Positions 1 to 9,351 are shown, counted from the first letter of the stretch. The stretch: 64,000 bases of DNA from JBELHR01 sp049607205 (GCA_049607205.1 JBMYWH010000002.1:99432-163431); one strand, 5' to 3'. The notes: generated by a model not told the origin, from the letters alone. Numbers and translations: made by a program.

Positions 1-742
1 CTTTGTTTATAGCGCTAAGATTTCTCGAAATACTACTTTGATTTACCTGTATTTCACACTTTTTCTATGTTTATTTCCTGGGCTTATTAATCAATATGAT
101 TTCTTGATGAGCCAAGGAGCACTTATTGTCGCTTTATGGAGGTTAATGAGTTTGAATCCAAAGGAGTTGAAAGTTAGTCCGTTATTTGATATTGGTTTCT
201 GGCTTGGCGTAAGCGGGATTCTAGTTCCTGAAACACTAATTTTTCTACCGATTCTCTATTTGTATTTCTTTAGCCAAGGAATTCGTTATTTACGATTTCT
301 AGTCCTGCCAATAATCAGTGTGTCTGTGGTGCTGTTTCTTTACTTTACCTATTGTTATGTCTGGTTAGACCCTATGAGTTTTGATCGAATGTGGTCTTGG
401 GGTTTTACTTCTTTTGTGTTTTATGGGGATTCTTTTAAGCTTTATTTTTATATAACCATTCTCCTGCTTATGTTTATTCATGGCTCAGGAGTGTACAATA
501 AGAATCAGCAAGTGATTAAGAAAGACACATCACTTAGAATGGAGTTGTTACTTGCATTGTTTATTTTTGCTGGACTTATGTTGTTGAGTACGGCAAATAA
601 GTATCAAGGCGTCTATATTTATTTATCTCTACCTATAGCTATTTATATGGCTAATTATATAGATTTCATGAAAGAAGGATGGATCAGAGAATCAATTTTC
701 ATATTCTCTTTAAGTCTACCGCTGATCAGCTATTTTCTCTAG
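1..742 (+). CDS. DUF6427-like integral membrane protein (5' end outside window)
   Basis: The frame is open from the first bases of the window, so the gene starts upstream; the first in-frame TTG at 38 is not a convincing start. What is visible is a very hydrophobic protein with about six to seven membrane segments and little else, ending in TAG at 740-742. Size, composition and its position tail to tail with upp fit the flavobacterial DUF6427 membrane family, whose function is unknown. Its last four bases overlap the end of upp on the other strand. The family name is from memory of similar neighbourhoods; the membrane character is directly visible. Confidence 0.7.
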   Translation, partial: FVYSAKISRNTTLIYLYFTLFLCLFPGLINQYDFLMSQGALIVALWRLMSLNPKELKVSPLFDIGFWLGVSGILVPETLIFLPILYLYFFSQGIRYLRFLVLPIISVSVVLFLYFTYCYVWLDPMSFDRMWSWGFTSFVFYGDSFKLYFYITILLLMFIHGSGVYNKNQQVIKKDTSLRMELLLALFIFAGLMLLSTANKYQGVYIYLSLPIAIYMANYIDFMKEGWIRESIFIFSLSLPLISYFL

Positions 743-1398
743 AAATCTGTTTTTGGTCCGAAGGCCAAATCACCTGCGTCTCCTAATCCAGGGACGATAT
801 ATCCTCTAGGATTTAATTCATTGTCGATTTGGGCTATCCAAAGTTCGGTATCTTCAGGAACGTTAGCGTTGACATAGTCCACACCTTCTTGGGCAGCTAG
901 AATAGACATGATATGAACTTTTGAAGGAGTTCCGAATTGTTTTAAGGCCTCTAATACCGTTACCATTGATTTTCCTGAAGCTAACATGGGATCAGCCAGA
1001 ATAAGAGTCTTTCCTTCTATGGATGGTGAAGCAGCGTATTCTACTACGATTTCAAAGGCATCTTTTCCATCCGGATGGTGGCGATAAGCACTTATGAAAC
1101 TATTTTCAGACCCATCAAAGTAGTTGGTAATACCTTCGTGCAGTGGAAGTCCAGCTCTCAAAATCGAACAAACTACTATGTCTTCTTTGCTTAAAAGGCT
1201 CTTGTGTACACCTAAAGGTGTTTGTATATCTTGTGTTCCATAGGAGAGTGTTTTGCTTAATTCATAAGATAAAATTTCCCCGACCCTTTCAATATTGCGC
1301 TTGAACCTCATTCGGTCTTTTTGAATGTTTACATCTCTAAGTTCAGACATAAATCTATGGATAAGGCTAGGTTGATTGGAAAAATTATGAATTTTCAT
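739..1398 (-). CDS. upp: Uracil phosphoribosyltransferase
   Basis: Salvage enzyme joining uracil and PRPP to make UMP in the cytoplasm. The 219-residue length is normal. The PRPP-binding loop is seen as DPMLASGKS (residues about 136-144) and the C-terminal uracil-binding segment as GYIVPGLGDAGDLAFG (about 199-214). A -7 box TATCTTTG lies on the minus strand at 1427-1420, about 20 bases before the ATG, so transcription is probably independent and divergent from yicC. The gene converges on the DUF6427-like gene with a 4-bp overlap. Confidence 0.95.
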   Translation of the reverse strand: MKIHNFSNQPSLIHRFMSELRDVNIQKDRMRFKRNIERVGEILSYELSKTLSYGTQDIQTPLGVHKSLLSKEDIVVCSILRAGLPLHEGITNYFDGSENSFISAYRHHPDGKDAFEIVVEYAASPSIEGKTLILADPMLASGKSMVTVLEALKQFGTPSKVHIMSILAAQEGVDYVNANVPEDTELWIAQIDNELNPRGYIVPGLGDAGDLAFGPKTDF

Positions 1399-1419
1399 GT
1401 TTCTCGTATTTTATATGGC

Positions 1420-1427
1420 AAAGATAA
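1420..1427 (-). promoter_or_regulatory. -7 box of upp promoter
   Basis: TATCTTTG matches the Bacteroidota TAnnTTTG element, reading toward upp. No good TTG -33 element is seen at the usual distance, so only the -7 box is supported. Confidence 0.5.
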
Positions 1428-1449
1428 TACTATTTGACTTTTTCCCCGG

Positions 1450-1477
1450 TTGGTTTGTCTCAAAAAGTGTAAATTTG
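1450..1477 (+). promoter_or_regulatory. Promoter of the yicC-gmk-nadD operon
   Basis: TTG (1450-1452), 17 bases, then TAAATTTG (1470-1477): a full match to the Bacteroidota sigma-ABfr type promoter. The start codon of yicC follows 17 bases after the box. Confidence 0.7.
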
Positions 1478-1494
1478 TGCTTTAAATTCGATAT

Positions 1495-2355
1495 ATGCTA
1501 CTTTCAATGACAGGCTATGGTAAGGCCGTAAAGCAATTGACCAATAAAAAGTTAACCGTTGAGATTAGAAGTCTTAATTCTAAATCTTTAGACTTGAATG
1601 TTCGTATCCCAAGTCAATACAAAGAAAAGGAACTTTTTATAAGAAAGATGATCGCAAAGGTTATGGTTCGTGGAAAGGTTGATTTTGCTATTTATTCGGA
1701 ACAGACCAATGGTGAGAGTCATACTCAAATCAATACTGATGTCGTTTCTAATTACTTAGCGCAGTTGGAGGTTTTGGCCCCTCAAGGGCAAGGATCTGAT
1801 ATTTTGAGTATTGCCATGCGCATGCCTGATGCGATGAAAACCTCAAGAGAGGAGTTTAATGAAGAAGAGTGGAAGGATTTAGAGCCTTTAATTGCGGAGG
1901 CTTTAGAGAAAATCACAAACTACCGAGCGGATGAAGGACTTTCTATGGAAAAGGATTTGAGGTCTAATGTAGAAAATATAGATCGTTTGATGGCTGAGGT
2001 TAAAGAATTGTCGGAAGCTCGTATGATTCATGTCAAGGCCAGATTACAGAATTCTTTAGATGAGTTAGCTGCCTCTGTGGATCAGAATCGCTTTGAACAG
2101 GAGTTGATCTATTACTTGGAAAAGTTGGATATCAATGAAGAGATGGTACGATTGGAAAACCATCTAAACTATTTCATGAAGGAATTAGATTCTTCAACTT
2201 CTAACGGTAAGAAACTTGGATTTATAGCACAAGAAATTGGGCGTGAAGTGAATACTACAGGGTCGAAATCTAATTTTGCTCCTATGCAGCATATTGTAGT
2301 GAATATGAAGAATGAATTGGAAAAAATTAAGGAACAAGTTTTAAATATACTTTAA
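1495..2355 (+). CDS. yicC: YicC/YloC family endoribonuclease
   Basis: 286 residues opening with the family hallmark MLLSMTGYGKA and ending with the conserved C-terminal half (SKSNFAPMQHIVVNMKNELEKIKEQVLNIL read in two parts). The N-terminal YicC domain and the C-terminal DUF1732 domain together give the usual length. YicC proteins of other bacteria have been described as RNA endonucleases. It is the first gene of a tightly packed operon; its stop overlaps the start of gmk by one base, a common arrangement for these two genes. Confidence 0.92.
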   Translation: MLLSMTGYGKAVKQLTNKKLTVEIRSLNSKSLDLNVRIPSQYKEKELFIRKMIAKVMVRGKVDFAIYSEQTNGESHTQINTDVVSNYLAQLEVLAPQGQGSDILSIAMRMPDAMKTSREEFNEEEWKDLEPLIAEALEKITNYRADEGLSMEKDLRSNVENIDRLMAEVKELSEARMIHVKARLQNSLDELAASVDQNRFEQELIYYLEKLDINEEMVRLENHLNYFMKELDSSTSNGKKLGFIAQEIGREVNTTGSKSNFAPMQHIVVNMKNELEKIKEQVLNIL

Positions 2356-2927
2356 TGAAGAAGGGGAAGTTAATTGTTTTTTCGGCACCATCGGGTTCAG
2401 GTAAAACAACCATAGTGAGACATTTGTTAAAACAAGAGGCATTTAATTTAGCTTTTTCAATCTCAGCAACTTCAAGAAGTCCGAGAGGCGAGGAGGTCGA
2501 TGGGAAAGATTATTATTTCATGGACCTTTCTAAGTTCAAGAAACACATCAAAGCGGATGATTTCTTAGAATGGGAAGAGGTTTATAGGGATAATTTTTAT
2601 GGGACTCTTAAGTCTGAAGTAGAACGTTTGTGGGCTGAAGGTAAGCATGTTATTTTTGATATTGATGTCGCTGGAGGTTTGAGAATCAAAAAGAAATTCC
2701 CCGAGGAGACTTTAGCTGTTTTTGTAAAGCCACCGAGCATTGATGAGTTAAAAATTCGTCTGAAGAAACGCAAAACAGAATCAGAAGATAAGATCAATAT
2801 GAGAATCGCCAAGGCTTCGGTTGAGTTGGCTACTGCTCCTCAATTTGATCACATTATAAAGAACTATGATTTGCAAACGGCATTGGATGAAGCAGATCAA
2901 TTAGTGGAGGAATTTTTGAATAAGTAA
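2355..2927 (+). CDS. gmk: Guanylate kinase
   Basis: Phosphorylates GMP to GDP with ATP in the cytoplasm. The P-loop is seen near the start (SAPSGSGKTT, residues 10-19), followed by the GMP-binding stretch with SRSPRGEEVDGKDYYF and the EWEEVY segment. The 190-residue length is standard. Start ATG overlaps the yicC stop (TAATG), so translation is probably coupled. nadD follows after three bases. Confidence 0.96.
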   Translation: MKKGKLIVFSAPSGSGKTTIVRHLLKQEAFNLAFSISATSRSPRGEEVDGKDYYFMDLSKFKKHIKADDFLEWEEVYRDNFYGTLKSEVERLWAEGKHVIFDIDVAGGLRIKKKFPEETLAVFVKPPSIDELKIRLKKRKTESEDKINMRIAKASVELATAPQFDHIIKNYDLQTALDEADQLVEEFLNK

Positions 2928-2930
2928 TTT

Positions 2931-3512
2931 ATGAAAATTGGTCTGTATTTCGGGTCCTTTAATCCGATTCATATAGGACATCTAATCATCGCTAATTATT
3001 TGGTAGAACACAGTGATTTAGATCGAGTTTGGATGATAGTCAGTCCGCATAACCCACTTAAAGAAAAGAAGACTTTGCTTGAAGATCATCACCGTTTGGA
3101 GATGGTGTATAGAGCTTGTGAGTCCTATCCTAAATTGGAGGTGAACGATATTGAGTTTAAATTGCCCAAACCTTCTTTCACCGTGGATACTTTGGTGCAT
3201 TTAAGAGAGAAATATCCAGAGCATGATTTTACCTTAATCATGGGCGAAGACAGCTTGATACACTTTCATAAATGGAAAAACTATGAGGTGTTACTTGAGG
3301 AAAATGATATATTAGTTTATCCTAGATTGGGAGAAAAGAGAATGCCAGAGGAGTATAAGAACCATCCTAAGATTCATTTCCTGCAAGCTCCTGTGATAGA
3401 ATTATCAGCAACTGCAATTAGAAAAGATATAGAGAAGGGATTGAATGTTAAGCCCTATTTACCAGTTGAGGTTTGGTCTTATATTGATCAAATGAATTTT
3501 TATAAGTCCTAA
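2931..3512 (+). CDS. nadD: Nicotinate-nucleotide adenylyltransferase
   Basis: Adenylates nicotinate mononucleotide in NAD synthesis. The nucleotidyltransferase motif GSFNPIHIGH sits at residues 8-17, and the second family motif appears as SATAIR near residue 160. Length of 193 residues is typical. It lies third in the operon, three bases after gmk and 19 bases before the M23 peptidase gene. Confidence 0.95.
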   Translation: MKIGLYFGSFNPIHIGHLIIANYLVEHSDLDRVWMIVSPHNPLKEKKTLLEDHHRLEMVYRACESYPKLEVNDIEFKLPKPSFTVDTLVHLREKYPEHDFTLIMGEDSLIHFHKWKNYEVLLEENDILVYPRLGEKRMPEEYKNHPKIHFLQAPVIELSATAIRKDIEKGLNVKPYLPVEVWSYIDQMNFYKS

Positions 3513-3531
3513 TAATTACTACTTTTATCCT

Positions 3532-4410
3532 ATGAATAAGGGAAACACAAAGCAACAGAAGTTCAAGGAAAAAATGGTACAGAAGTACCGTTTGGTCATT
3601 GAAAATTCAGATACTTACGAGAAACTTTATACCTTAAAACTAAGTCGCTGGAATGTATTTGTATTAGGAGGTGTGTTTTCTATTGTTTTAGTGGCGATTA
3701 CTTCCTTGATTATCGCTTATACCCCTTTAAAGGAATATATCCCTGGTTATGAGTCTTCCAAATTAAAGAAGACGGCTAAGGATTTGGTTTATAAGGTGGA
3801 TTCGCTTCAGAGAAGGCTGGAAATCAATGATTTGAAAATCCAAGCATTGATCCCTGTTTTGAGCGGGGAGGAACGTGCAGAAGATGTGCGTCTAGATTCT
3901 ATTGAAGAGGAGGTTTTACGATCCTCGACTATTGTAGATACCATTAATTTAGCTCCCTCGGATGAGGATATGGCCTTTAGAGCCGAAGTGGAACGAGCCG
4001 ATAGATATAGTTTGTTTGATCAGGCAGTAGAGGATGATGATGTGGTGTTTTTTGCTCCTGTTACAGGAACAATTACCAATAGGTATGACAGTAAAGAAAA
4101 GCATTTTGCCGTTGACGTAGTGGTGAAAAAAGGTACGCCAGTTAAAGCTGTTTCCGATGGAGTAGTGATTTTTGCAGAATGGACGACAGAAACTGGTAAT
4201 GTGATTATCGTGGAACATCCAAGTGGATATATTTCTGTTTACAAGCACAATGAATCTTTGAATAAAGAACAAGGGGACTTAGTGCGTTCTGGAGAGGTTA
4301 TTGCCACGGTAGGCTCTACGGGAGAATTGAGTTCAGGTGCTCATTTGCATTTTGAGCTTTGGAACAATGGATATCCGGTAAACCCGGAGAATTTTATAGA
4401 TTTTGAATGA
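3532..4410 (+). CDS. Membrane-anchored M23 (LytM-type) peptidase
   Basis: A single membrane helix (residues about 38-62), a short helical/coiled region, then a C-terminal LytM domain. The zinc ligands expected for an active M23 endopeptidase are present: HFAVD (H-x3-D) and AHLHFE (HxH) near residue 270. The protein therefore probably trims peptidoglycan from the periplasmic face of the inner membrane. Its stop overlaps the GH3 gene start by four bases (ATGA), so it belongs to the yicC operon. Confidence 0.88.
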   Translation: MNKGNTKQQKFKEKMVQKYRLVIENSDTYEKLYTLKLSRWNVFVLGGVFSIVLVAITSLIIAYTPLKEYIPGYESSKLKKTAKDLVYKVDSLQRRLEINDLKIQALIPVLSGEERAEDVRLDSIEEEVLRSSTIVDTINLAPSDEDMAFRAEVERADRYSLFDQAVEDDDVVFFAPVTGTITNRYDSKEKHFAVDVVVKKGTPVKAVSDGVVIFAEWTTETGNVIIVEHPSGYISVYKHNESLNKEQGDLVRSGEVIATVGSTGELSSGAHLHFELWNNGYPVNPENFIDFE

Positions 4411-5903
4411 TGAGTATAAAACGTTTTTTTGCTAAACCTTTAGCAAGTAGAGCTAGAAAAAAAATCGATAAATGGGCTGCTAAGCCTATAGAGACACAAG
4501 AAAAAGTTCTTGAACACTTAATAAAAAGTGCTAAAAATACAGCCTTCGGTCAAGACCATAATTTTAATAAGATCAAGACTTATGAGGACTTCAAGCAAGA
4601 AGTTCCGGTGGTGGATTATGAAGGTTTAAGAGCCTATGTAGATCGCATGGTGGCGGGAGAAGCTGACGTGCTTTGGAGAGGAAGACCTTTGTATTTTGCA
4701 AAGACTTCTGGAACAACTTCAGGGGCAAAGTATATTCCGATTTCAAAGGAATCCATGCCCACCCATATTGATGCGGCTAAAAATGCCTTATTAATGTATA
4801 TCGAGCAAACTGGAGATTCAAGCTTTGTTGATGGAAAGATGATTTTTCTTCAAGGGAGCCCAGTGCTTGAAGAGATTGGTGGAGTCAAATTAGGAAGACT
4901 AAGCGGTATTTCTGCTCATTACGTTCCTAAAATCCTTCAGCGCAATCGAATGCCTTCTTGGGAGACTAATTGTATCGAAGATTGGGAAACTAAAGTGGAT
5001 GCTGTGGTTGAGGAAACTTATCAAGAAGATATGCGATTGATCTCTGGTATTCCTTCATGGGTACAGATGTATTTTGAACGCTTGATTGAGAAGACGGGAA
5101 AATCTATAGCAGAGCTCTATCCTCATTTCAACCTCTTCGTCTATGGAGGGGTGAATTTCACACCCTATAAAAGTAAGTTTGAGGCTCTTATTGGCAAGAA
5201 AGTGAATTATGTAGAATTATATCCAGCCTCAGAGGGGTTTATCGCCTTCCAAGATAAACAGGATGATTCTGGTCTTTTATTACAATTGGACAGTGGGATG
5301 TTTTATGAATTTATTCCTGCAGATAAATACTTTGACGAGCAACCTCCTAGATTGCAGCTTTCGCAGGTTGAATTAGGTGTTAATTATGCTATTATTTTAA
5401 ATACGACTGCTGGTTTATGGGGTTATTCTATTGGCGACACGGTGGAGTTTACTTCTTTGAATCCTTACAAAATTAAAGTTACTGGACGTATTAAGCATTT
5501 CATCTCAGCTTTTGGAGAGCATGTCATCGGAAAGGAAGTGGAGCAAGCTTTGAAGGATGCGATTGGGGATTTGCCAATTTCAATTTCTGAGTTTACCGTA
5601 GCTCCTCAGGTGGCACCTGAAGAGGGTCTGCCTTATCACGAGTGGTTTGTTGAGTTTGATCAAGAACCGGAGGATTTAGAGGCTTTTGCTAAACGTGTAG
5701 ACGACTCCATGCAGGCCCAAAACATCTATTACTTCGACCTTATCGAAGGTAAAGTATTGAGACCTGCTGTGATTCGAAAAATACGAAAGGGGGGCTTTCA
5801 TGCCTATATGGAATCCATCGGAAAACTCGGAGGACAAAACAAAATTCCTCAACTGTCTGACAATAGAAAAATTGCAGATGTCTTAAATGATTTTATACTA
5901 TGA
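4407..5903 (+). CDS. GH3-family acyl-acid amido synthetase
   Basis: 498 residues of the GH3 'auxin-responsive promoter' adenylating family. The ATP-binding stretch is seen as KTSGTTSGAKYIP (about residues 98-110), with the later conserved blocks YGGVNFTPY, YPASEGF and the C-terminal GRIKHFISAFGEH. In plants these enzymes conjugate acyl acids to amino acids; the bacterial substrate is unknown. It overlaps both neighbours by four bases, so it is co-translated with the M23 and MOSC genes. Family assignment is firm; reaction is inference. Confidence 0.88.
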   Translation: MMSIKRFFAKPLASRARKKIDKWAAKPIETQEKVLEHLIKSAKNTAFGQDHNFNKIKTYEDFKQEVPVVDYEGLRAYVDRMVAGEADVLWRGRPLYFAKTSGTTSGAKYIPISKESMPTHIDAAKNALLMYIEQTGDSSFVDGKMIFLQGSPVLEEIGGVKLGRLSGISAHYVPKILQRNRMPSWETNCIEDWETKVDAVVEETYQEDMRLISGIPSWVQMYFERLIEKTGKSIAELYPHFNLFVYGGVNFTPYKSKFEALIGKKVNYVELYPASEGFIAFQDKQDDSGLLLQLDSGMFYEFIPADKYFDEQPPRLQLSQVELGVNYAIILNTTAGLWGYSIGDTVEFTSLNPYKIKVTGRIKHFISAFGEHVIGKEVEQALKDAIGDLPISISEFTVAPQVAPEEGLPYHEWFVEFDQEPEDLEAFAKRVDDSMQAQNIYYFDLIEGKVLRPAVIRKIRKGGFHAYMESIGKLGGQNKIPQLSDNRKIADVLNDFIL

Positions 5904-6448
5904 AAGTACTAAGCACCAACATCGGAAAGAGAACAAAGATTGAATATAAATCTAAAGTTTATGATACGGGTATTTATAAATATCCTGTCGATGAAGGTGT
6001 GTACTTAGGTAAGGAAGATGTTGCCCGCGATGTTGTTCTGGATCGCAAACATCACGGTGGAGTGAACCAGGCTGTTTATGCCTTTGGTTTCAATCACTAT
6101 CCATACTTTAGGGAGAAATTCCCTGATCAGAACTGGCATCAAGGGATGTTTGGAGAAAATTTAACCATAGATCTGCTTGACGAAACAAAACTCTATATTG
6201 GAGAACAGTATCAGTTAGGTGAGGCTTTACTTGAAATTAGTCAAGTTCCTCGTAAGCCTTGCTCTACCTTAGGAGCAAAATTCCAAGATATGTCTATTGT
6301 GAAGGTGTTTTGGAATACGGATAAGCCAGGAGTTTATTTTAAGGTCATTAAAGAAGGTCATGTGAAACCTGGTGATACTTTTATAAGAACTAAATCAGTA
6401 GCGTCGGATGCCTTATCTGTCGCCGAGGTTTTTACCTCTAATCGATAA
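5900..6448 (+). CDS. MOSC domain protein (YiiM-like)
   Basis: 182 residues with the MOSC signature: a KHHGGVNQAVYAF block, GENLTI, and the conserved cysteine in VPRKPCSTLGAKF. MOSC proteins bind a molybdenum-linked sulfur or carry sulfur on this cysteine; YiiM-type members act in detoxifying N-hydroxylated bases. It is the last gene of the yicC operon (ATGA overlap with the GH3 gene) and its 3' end overlaps alr on the other strand by 11 bases. Confidence 0.88.
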   Translation: MKVLSTNIGKRTKIEYKSKVYDTGIYKYPVDEGVYLGKEDVARDVVLDRKHHGGVNQAVYAFGFNHYPYFREKFPDQNWHQGMFGENLTIDLLDETKLYIGEQYQLGEALLEISQVPRKPCSTLGAKFQDMSIVKVFWNTDKPGVYFKVIKEGHVKPGDTFIRTKSVASDALSVAEVFTSNR

Positions 6449-7547
6449 GTTCTCTTTTAATTCTGGGGCCTATTGCCGTTAGAAGCTCATAGTTGATGGT
6501 ATGGCATTTTATGGCAAAGAGATTTAAGGTCTCTTGACTCTCGTAAATCTCGACTTGATCTCCAACCTTAGGTGCAGTTTTGATTTTACTTAGATCTACT
6601 AAGATCATATCCATACAAACATTTCCTATAATTTCAGCTTTCTCGCCATTTAGGCTCACCCATCCTTGTCTCTGACCTAATTGTCTAGATATTCCATCAG
6701 CATGACCTATGGGTATGATTCCAATGAGGGTGTCTTTTTCTAGTCTAGAAGCTCTATTATATCCTACGGTAGTTCCTTTTTTAACCCTTCTTATCTGACT
6801 GATAGGGCTCGTTAACTGCCAGGCTTTTTTTAGATGTTGTGTATGTTGAGGTTCATTGGCAAAACCATAAAGCCCGATCCCCATACGAACCATGTCAAAA
6901 TGAGCTTGAGGGTAATTTAAGATCCCCGAGGTGTTACTCATATGCTTGATAAAATCATATGACAGGTGGCTCTTAAGATAGTCACAGGCTACATTAAAAT
7001 CTTTGATTTGATTAAGACTAAATGTTCTCTCTAATGGATCTTCACTAGCTGCCAAATGAGAAAATACAGAAACGAGATCCAACTTGTCTTTTTGATTGTT
7101 TAAAACTTCTTGAAGTTGATCTAGTTCGTCTAAATCAAAACCGAGACGCTGTAAGCCTGTGTTGATTTTTAAATGGATTTTTCTTCTTTGTTTTTGCTCC
7201 GGGAGCTTAAGGACGGCCTGGAGAATTTCAAAATTGTAGATATTCGGCTCTAAATTGTAAGCGTAAATCTGTTCGAGGTTTTCTATTTGAGGATGAAGAA
7301 CCAGTATAGGTTTCTCTATTCCTGCTTCTCTTAAGGCGATTCCTTCATCTAGATAGGCAACACCGAAATAAGCGACTTGAGATTCTAGAAATTTCCCAAT
7401 CAACGTGGCAGAACTACCATATCCAAAAGCCTTAAGTACTAGAAGTGTTTTGCAATCCTTGTCAAGTTTAGATTGAAAATATTCTAAATTATCAGTCAGT
7501 TTTGACTTCGATAGTCTTAATGCTGTTGTATGATTGTTATGATTCAT
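6438..7547 (-). CDS. alr: Alanine racemase
   Basis: Makes D-alanine for peptidoglycan. The PLP lysine is in LVLKAFGYG (Lys39), and the catalytic tyrosine region is TTVGYNRAS in the C-terminal barrel. The C-terminal NVCMDMILVDLS block is also typical. The 369-residue length is normal. The ATG lies inside the end of tdk (11-bp overlap), so tdk and alr form an operon; the 3' end runs into the MOSC gene. Confidence 0.94.
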   Translation of the reverse strand: MNHNNHTTALRLSKSKLTDNLEYFQSKLDKDCKTLLVLKAFGYGSSATLIGKFLESQVAYFGVAYLDEGIALREAGIEKPILVLHPQIENLEQIYAYNLEPNIYNFEILQAVLKLPEQKQRRKIHLKINTGLQRLGFDLDELDQLQEVLNNQKDKLDLVSVFSHLAASEDPLERTFSLNQIKDFNVACDYLKSHLSYDFIKHMSNTSGILNYPQAHFDMVRMGIGLYGFANEPQHTQHLKKAWQLTSPISQIRRVKKGTTVGYNRASRLEKDTLIGIIPIGHADGISRQLGQRQGWVSLNGEKAEIIGNVCMDMILVDLSKIKTAPKVGDQVEIYESQETLNLFAIKCHTINYELLTAIGPRIKRELID

Positions 7548-8136
7548 GATCAGGTTCTACTTGATGCATGGCCTTGTAATAAGCTGCTCTGGAAAGAGGC
7601 TCGTATTCCTGTACCTCACCAAGCATTACGATGTCGTCATTTTGAACTTTACGATGTGAAAAGTGAGCTAGATTTCCTGTTTTAGTACATACCGCATGAA
7701 CCTTAGTTACATATTCTGCGGTGGCCATTAATGCAGGCATCGGTCCGAAGGGGTTTCCTTTGAAATCCATATCTAAGCCTGCTACAATAACGCGGACACC
7801 TCTATTGGCAAGATCATTACAAACAGAAACTATTTCATCGTCAAAAAACTGAGCTTCATCAATACCGACCACATCGACATCATTGGCTAGAAGGCGAATA
7901 TTTGCCGCAGCTGGAAGCGGCGTCGAACGGATTTCATTAGAATCGTGAGAAACAACCATTTCTTCATCGTAGCGATCGTCTACAGAAGGTTTGAAAATTT
8001 CAACCTTTTGCTTGGCGAATTGGGCTCTTTTTAGTCTTCTAATAAGCTCTTCAGTTTTACCTGAAAACATTGATCCACAGATGACTTCAATCCAACCGAA
8101 TTGTTCTGAGTGATTTACAGTATTTTCGAGAAACAT
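7537..8136 (-). CDS. tdk: Thymidine kinase
   Basis: Type II thymidine kinase of 199 residues that phosphorylates thymidine for salvage. The P-loop GSMFSGKT is at residues 21-28 and the Walker B/lasso region is seen as DEAQFF. The C-terminal zinc site is weak: HAVCTKTG has one Cys and the usual later pair is not seen, which occurs in some family members. A -7 box lies 52-59 bases upstream. alr overlaps its end. Confidence 0.92.
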   Translation of the reverse strand: MFLENTVNHSEQFGWIEVICGSMFSGKTEELIRRLKRAQFAKQKVEIFKPSVDDRYDEEMVVSHDSNEIRSTPLPAAANIRLLANDVDVVGIDEAQFFDDEIVSVCNDLANRGVRVIVAGLDMDFKGNPFGPMPALMATAEYVTKVHAVCTKTGNLAHFSHRKVQNDDIVMLGEVQEYEPLSRAAYYKAMHQVEPDHES

Positions 8137-8187
8137 TTTGTAATTTAGGTTCTTGTAAGGTTAAATATTTTCCGTTTATTGCGCCTA

Positions 8188-8195
8188 CAAATTTA
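8188..8195 (-). promoter_or_regulatory. -7 box of tdk-alr promoter
   Basis: TAAATTTG on the minus strand, 52 bases before the tdk ATG. No well-placed -33 TTG was found, so confidence is moderate. Confidence 0.45.
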
Positions 8196-8235
8196 TTAAA
8201 AATAGCCAATTCCTTGACCCAAACTCATTAAAGTT

Positions 8236-9021
8236 ATGCACAAAAAAATCGAATCTGAATTAATGTCCCTTGCGCACAGAATTTTGCAAATGAAAAATAA
8301 AGAAGATTTAAATGCACTTACTGATAAAGCTAGAGAGGTCTATGAAAGATTGACTTTGTTACAACTAATCGATCGATTTGCAGAGCTCCCAACGACAAGT
8401 TTGTCTCTAGAGGAGTTGCAGGATGAATTTGACTATGAAAACTTAAAAAATGCACTTAAGGACAATTCCGATGAGGTTGTGCAAGAATTAGCTGTTCAAG
8501 AGACGCCGCTGGAAGAGCCCCAAGAAGCATCGGAAGATTCAGAGGTAGTGATCGATCTATTTTCAGAAATGCCGGACAAGGAGATATCTGAAACAGCAGA
8601 GTCTGATAAGGATCTGTTTGAAGGGATTGAGGAACTTCAGGGCGCAATTGACTTGGATGTTGCTACGAATTTGTTGGAAGGAAATGAAGCTGAATTGGTT
8701 CTTGAGCAAAAAGATCAAGTTGTCAATCAAACAATTGACATCGTTGAGCCTCAACAGCCCTCAGTTGGTAAATCACTGAATGATGTCTTGTTTCAAAAGC
8801 AATTACAAGTGGGCTTAAATGATCGAATTGCCTTTGTGAAAAACTTGTTTGATGGTTCTCAGGAAGAGTTTAATCGTGTGATTTCTCAATTGAATTCTTT
8901 TTCTTCTCATCAAGAAGCCTTAGAGTTTATCAATAAAATGGTTAAGCCAGATTATAACTGGAAAGATCAAGAAGAATTAGAGTTGAGATTGCTTCAATTA
9001 ATTGAGCGAAAGTTCTCTTAG
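8236..9021 (+). CDS. Conserved flavobacterial protein of unknown function
   Basis: 261 residues with no recognised catalytic motif. The N-terminal ~70 residues are helical (LNALTDKAREVYERLTLLQLIDRF region split by short loops), the middle ~100 are acidic and low in complexity, and the last ~80 form a second helical domain with NDRIAFVKNLFDG. The layout, two helical ends joined by an acidic linker, resembles a widespread flavobacterial hypothetical family. Cytoplasmic: no signal peptide. It converges on the ArsC-like gene with a 24-bp overlap. Confidence 0.75.
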   Translation: MHKKIESELMSLAHRILQMKNKEDLNALTDKAREVYERLTLLQLIDRFAELPTTSLSLEELQDEFDYENLKNALKDNSDEVVQELAVQETPLEEPQEASEDSEVVIDLFSEMPDKEISETAESDKDLFEGIEELQGAIDLDVATNLLEGNEAELVLEQKDQVVNQTIDIVEPQQPSVGKSLNDVLFQKQLQVGLNDRIAFVKNLFDGSQEEFNRVISQLNSFSSHQEALEFINKMVKPDYNWKDQEELELRLLQLIERKFS

Positions 9022-9351
9022 TAAGTCTTCTATAGTAGCTTTTGAATTCCCAATAAATAGTTTTTCTCCTATTTGAAACACAGGTCTCTTTAAAAATGTA
9101 TAGTGCTCTAAAATCAACTCCTTGATTTGAGCTTCCGATAGTTTCTTATCTTTTAAACCTTGTGATTTATAGAGCTGACTTCTTTTGTTTAAAAGGCTTT
9201 CATATGATCCACTAAGTGCGTGAAGTTCTTGGAGCTCTTGGTTTGTAATTCCTTGGCTTTTAATTTCTCTAAGTTCAAAACTACTTAAATCAACTTGTTT
9301 CATGATGCGTTTACAAGTATCGCAGGTTTTTAAATAAAATACTCTATTCAT
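8998..9351 (-). CDS. ArsC/Spx-family thioredoxin-fold protein
   Basis: 117 residues, the usual size of the ArsC/Spx/YffB family. A CDTC motif at residues 10-13 corresponds to the CxxC redox site, and the central LNKRSQLYKSQGL and KRPVFQIGEKLFIG blocks are family typical. The role could be arsenate reduction or a glutathione/thiol-dependent reductase; no arsenic resistance genes lie nearby, so the physiological substrate is open. Its 3' end overlaps the convergent gene. Confidence 0.8.
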   Translation of the reverse strand: MNRVFYLKTCDTCKRIMKQVDLSSFELREIKSQGITNQELQELHALSGSYESLLNKRSQLYKSQGLKDKKLSEAQIKELILEHYTFLKRPVFQIGEKLFIGNSKATIEDLLRELSLN

